Positions 19,743-21,033 of a stretch of DNA of 21,033 nucleotides are shown here, piece by piece. Source of the stretch: Paraphysoderma sedebokerense. Lineage: Eukaryota > Blastocladiomycota > Physodermatomycetes > Physodermatales > Physodermataceae. Each line of letters starts with the position of its first letter. Position 1 is the first letter of the stretch. Under the pieces are notes generated by a model that made no database searches, was not told where the DNA came from, and saw only the letters and a program-made list of their open reading frames with translations. Position numbers and translations under genes: made by a program. The stretch is taken from positions 1 to 21,033 of the forward strand of contig JAHLJZ010000158.1 of the NCBI GenBank assembly GCA_025602915.1, in the 5' to 3' direction.

Positions 19743-21033
19743 AATTATGTTTTGATCACTCTAACTCAGTCTGTAATGGTAGCGCAGTTAACAGCGGAAG
19801 TATAGTTTCTAACTCCAAAAGTTGATTTTATTTGTACAACACTTTTCCTTTATATACAATTGCCTTTATAAGATCCGTGCGAACATCCTTCCACCCAATA
19901 ATATCAAGTCCGATTATTCAATTGAACCTAAGGCACGTACAAGTCTAACACGCCATACGTACACAGTCTGTCCATTCATAGATTTCAGAACGAAAGATGC
20001 AAATATGGGCAACATAGAGCAATACAGGAATCCACCGATATTTTGCTTTCAGTACGCTTCAGGTTGAGAACTCTCATATAGCCTCAGACGTTTCTGCAAG
20101 CTCTCATAATCTGCATGATGCTTGACATCAAAGAATAATCTCTACAGGATGTATATTGGTAAGTGAGAGAAGACCAATTTGGGCTGCAATATAACATACC
20201 AATGCTCTCAACTCAGCTTCGCTCGATGCCTTCCTGGCAATAATAGCATCCTTCTCCCGCAATTCCCTTTCCTTTTGTAACTCTTTGTCCCGCCATTCCT
20301 TTTCCATCACCCGGAGTTCCTTTTCCTTTGTCAATTCCACTTTCAGTGAATTAAAATAAGCCCCAGCTGCAAAGATCGCAACGGCGCTTGCTCCGACCAA
20401 TCCTAAAGGTGTACCGTGTTGTTGTAAAAAGCCCTATGTTTGTATGGGTCGAAAACTACAGTTATACCATGGTTGAAAGGGTAAAAATTATACTATGATG
20501 TATCAAACTTACGGCGATCGCTTTCACTGAGTTCATACGTGTGAATTGATTGGAATCTTACTGCGCAAGTTGGAATCTGTTGGCAGTGTCACGGTACGTC
20601 TGCGGCTACACGGCCAATTCGGGGTTGGTCGGAACAAAATTGACGCAAATTGTTGTGCAAGTCATGCAGTAGTCGCTACGGGCAACCAGATCGTAGTCGC
20701 CCCTGCAAGTGGATTTCATCATAACTCAATGCTCAACGGATAACCCTGGATCAGAGTCCCGGCTCCATGCTTGGCCGACATTGTGATGCTGAGGTGAACG
20801 TTCTAGACAATCACACTCTCCTAGTGTGTGAATGATTTGACGTTTAAAATTCACTATATTAAAAGAGCATGAAATAAAAATGTCACACAAAATATTTCGA
20901 GGATATCAGAAATGCTGAATCACTGACAATCTTAGCCTGGAGAGTGGGAGGATTGGGTAAAGATTGGAAAGTAAGTGTTATATTGGTGATTGATATATTT
21001 GTATGATAATTGATACAGGGATTAGATATGTGT
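19743..21033. repeat. Duplicated block 2, right copy (runs off the window)
   Basis: This is the partner of 16519-17863. It contains the second coiled-coil gene with its introns and flanks. It is still matching at the last base of the window, so the unit continues to the right and more copies may follow. Confidence 0.93.
20049..20536 (-). CDS. Small membrane-anchored coiled-coil protein, right copy (116 aa)
   Basis: This is the second copy of the gene at 16825-17366, with the same three-exon layout (20513-20536, 20200-20433, 20049-20141). N-terminus, hydrophobic segment, introns and the QPEAY end are the same. It lacks 54 bp (18 residues) of the coiled coil, and the joint carries a few substitutions, for example VMEKEWRDKE where the left copy has VKELELRDKE. 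The loss is an exact multiple of three and lies in the repetitive heptad part, as expected from slippage or unequal crossing-over between KELRDKELQKE-type repeats. Both copies look intact, so both may be expressed. The function is unknown. Confidence 0.7.

Noticed and set aside
15721-21033. Idea that the tandem unit is a transposable element
   Set aside because: I found no terminal inverted repeats, target-site duplications, transposase, integrase or reverse transcriptase signatures. The copies lie head-to-tail and share only blocks, which fits segmental duplication.

Overview
The window reads as nuclear DNA of a fungus. It holds small, intron-rich genes packed on both strands. Introns are mostly 54-100 bp, with CTAAC/CTAAT/TGAC-like branch sites and YAG acceptors. 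The gene set is fungal: a Bgl2-type secreted GH17 glucanase, a PAK kinase with a CRIB domain, and Ufe1/syntaxin-18. A CIB-type calcium-binding protein and a cysteine dioxygenase point, as inference only, to an early-diverging lineage rather than to yeast-like Dikarya. I cannot name the species. No rRNA, tRNA, CRISPR array or virus-like element was recognised.

Layout, left to right. Positions 1-663 carry the 3' end of an unrecognised Cys-rich membrane protein (+). After a gap with a direct repeat comes COQ5 (+, from 1153), whose first four exons are clear. From about 2035 to 2500 the reading is lost. On the opposite strand the N-terminal exon of a cysteine dioxygenase (2545-2726) runs into the same stretch and is also lost. 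Next are a PDP-type PP2C phosphatase (+, 3106-4850), a secreted GH17 beta-1,3-glucanase (-, 5295-6487), a PAK/Ste20-Cla4 kinase in eleven exons (+, 7479-10545), Ufe1/syntaxin-18 (-, 11108-12677), an Alr4036-type FMN-binding PNPOx protein (-, 12851-13820), an unassigned 147-codon ORF (14099-14542), and a CIB-like EF-hand protein (+, 14671-15720).

From about 15.9 kb to the window end the character changes. This is a head-to-tail repeated unit of about 2.8-3.2 kb carrying genes I do not recognise. Each complete copy has a minus-strand three-exon gene for a small membrane-anchored coiled-coil protein (16825-17366 and 20049-20536). Each also has a plus-strand ORF that is open in the right copy and frameshifted in the left. 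Long stretches of the two copies look nearly identical, introns included, while their flanks are strongly diverged, which suggests recent duplication or gene conversion on an older duplication. A third, decayed trace lies at 15880-15979.

The conserved genes are ordinary housekeeping and signalling functions (ubiquinone synthesis, pyruvate dehydrogenase control, cell-wall remodelling, Rho-GTPase signalling, ER SNARE fusion, flavin redox, Ca2+ sensing) with no shared pathway. The least explained parts are the tandem unit at the right and the COQ5/cysteine dioxygenase collision at the left. All exon structures were worked out by eye from splice motifs, reading frame and remembered family sequences; none has transcript support here.
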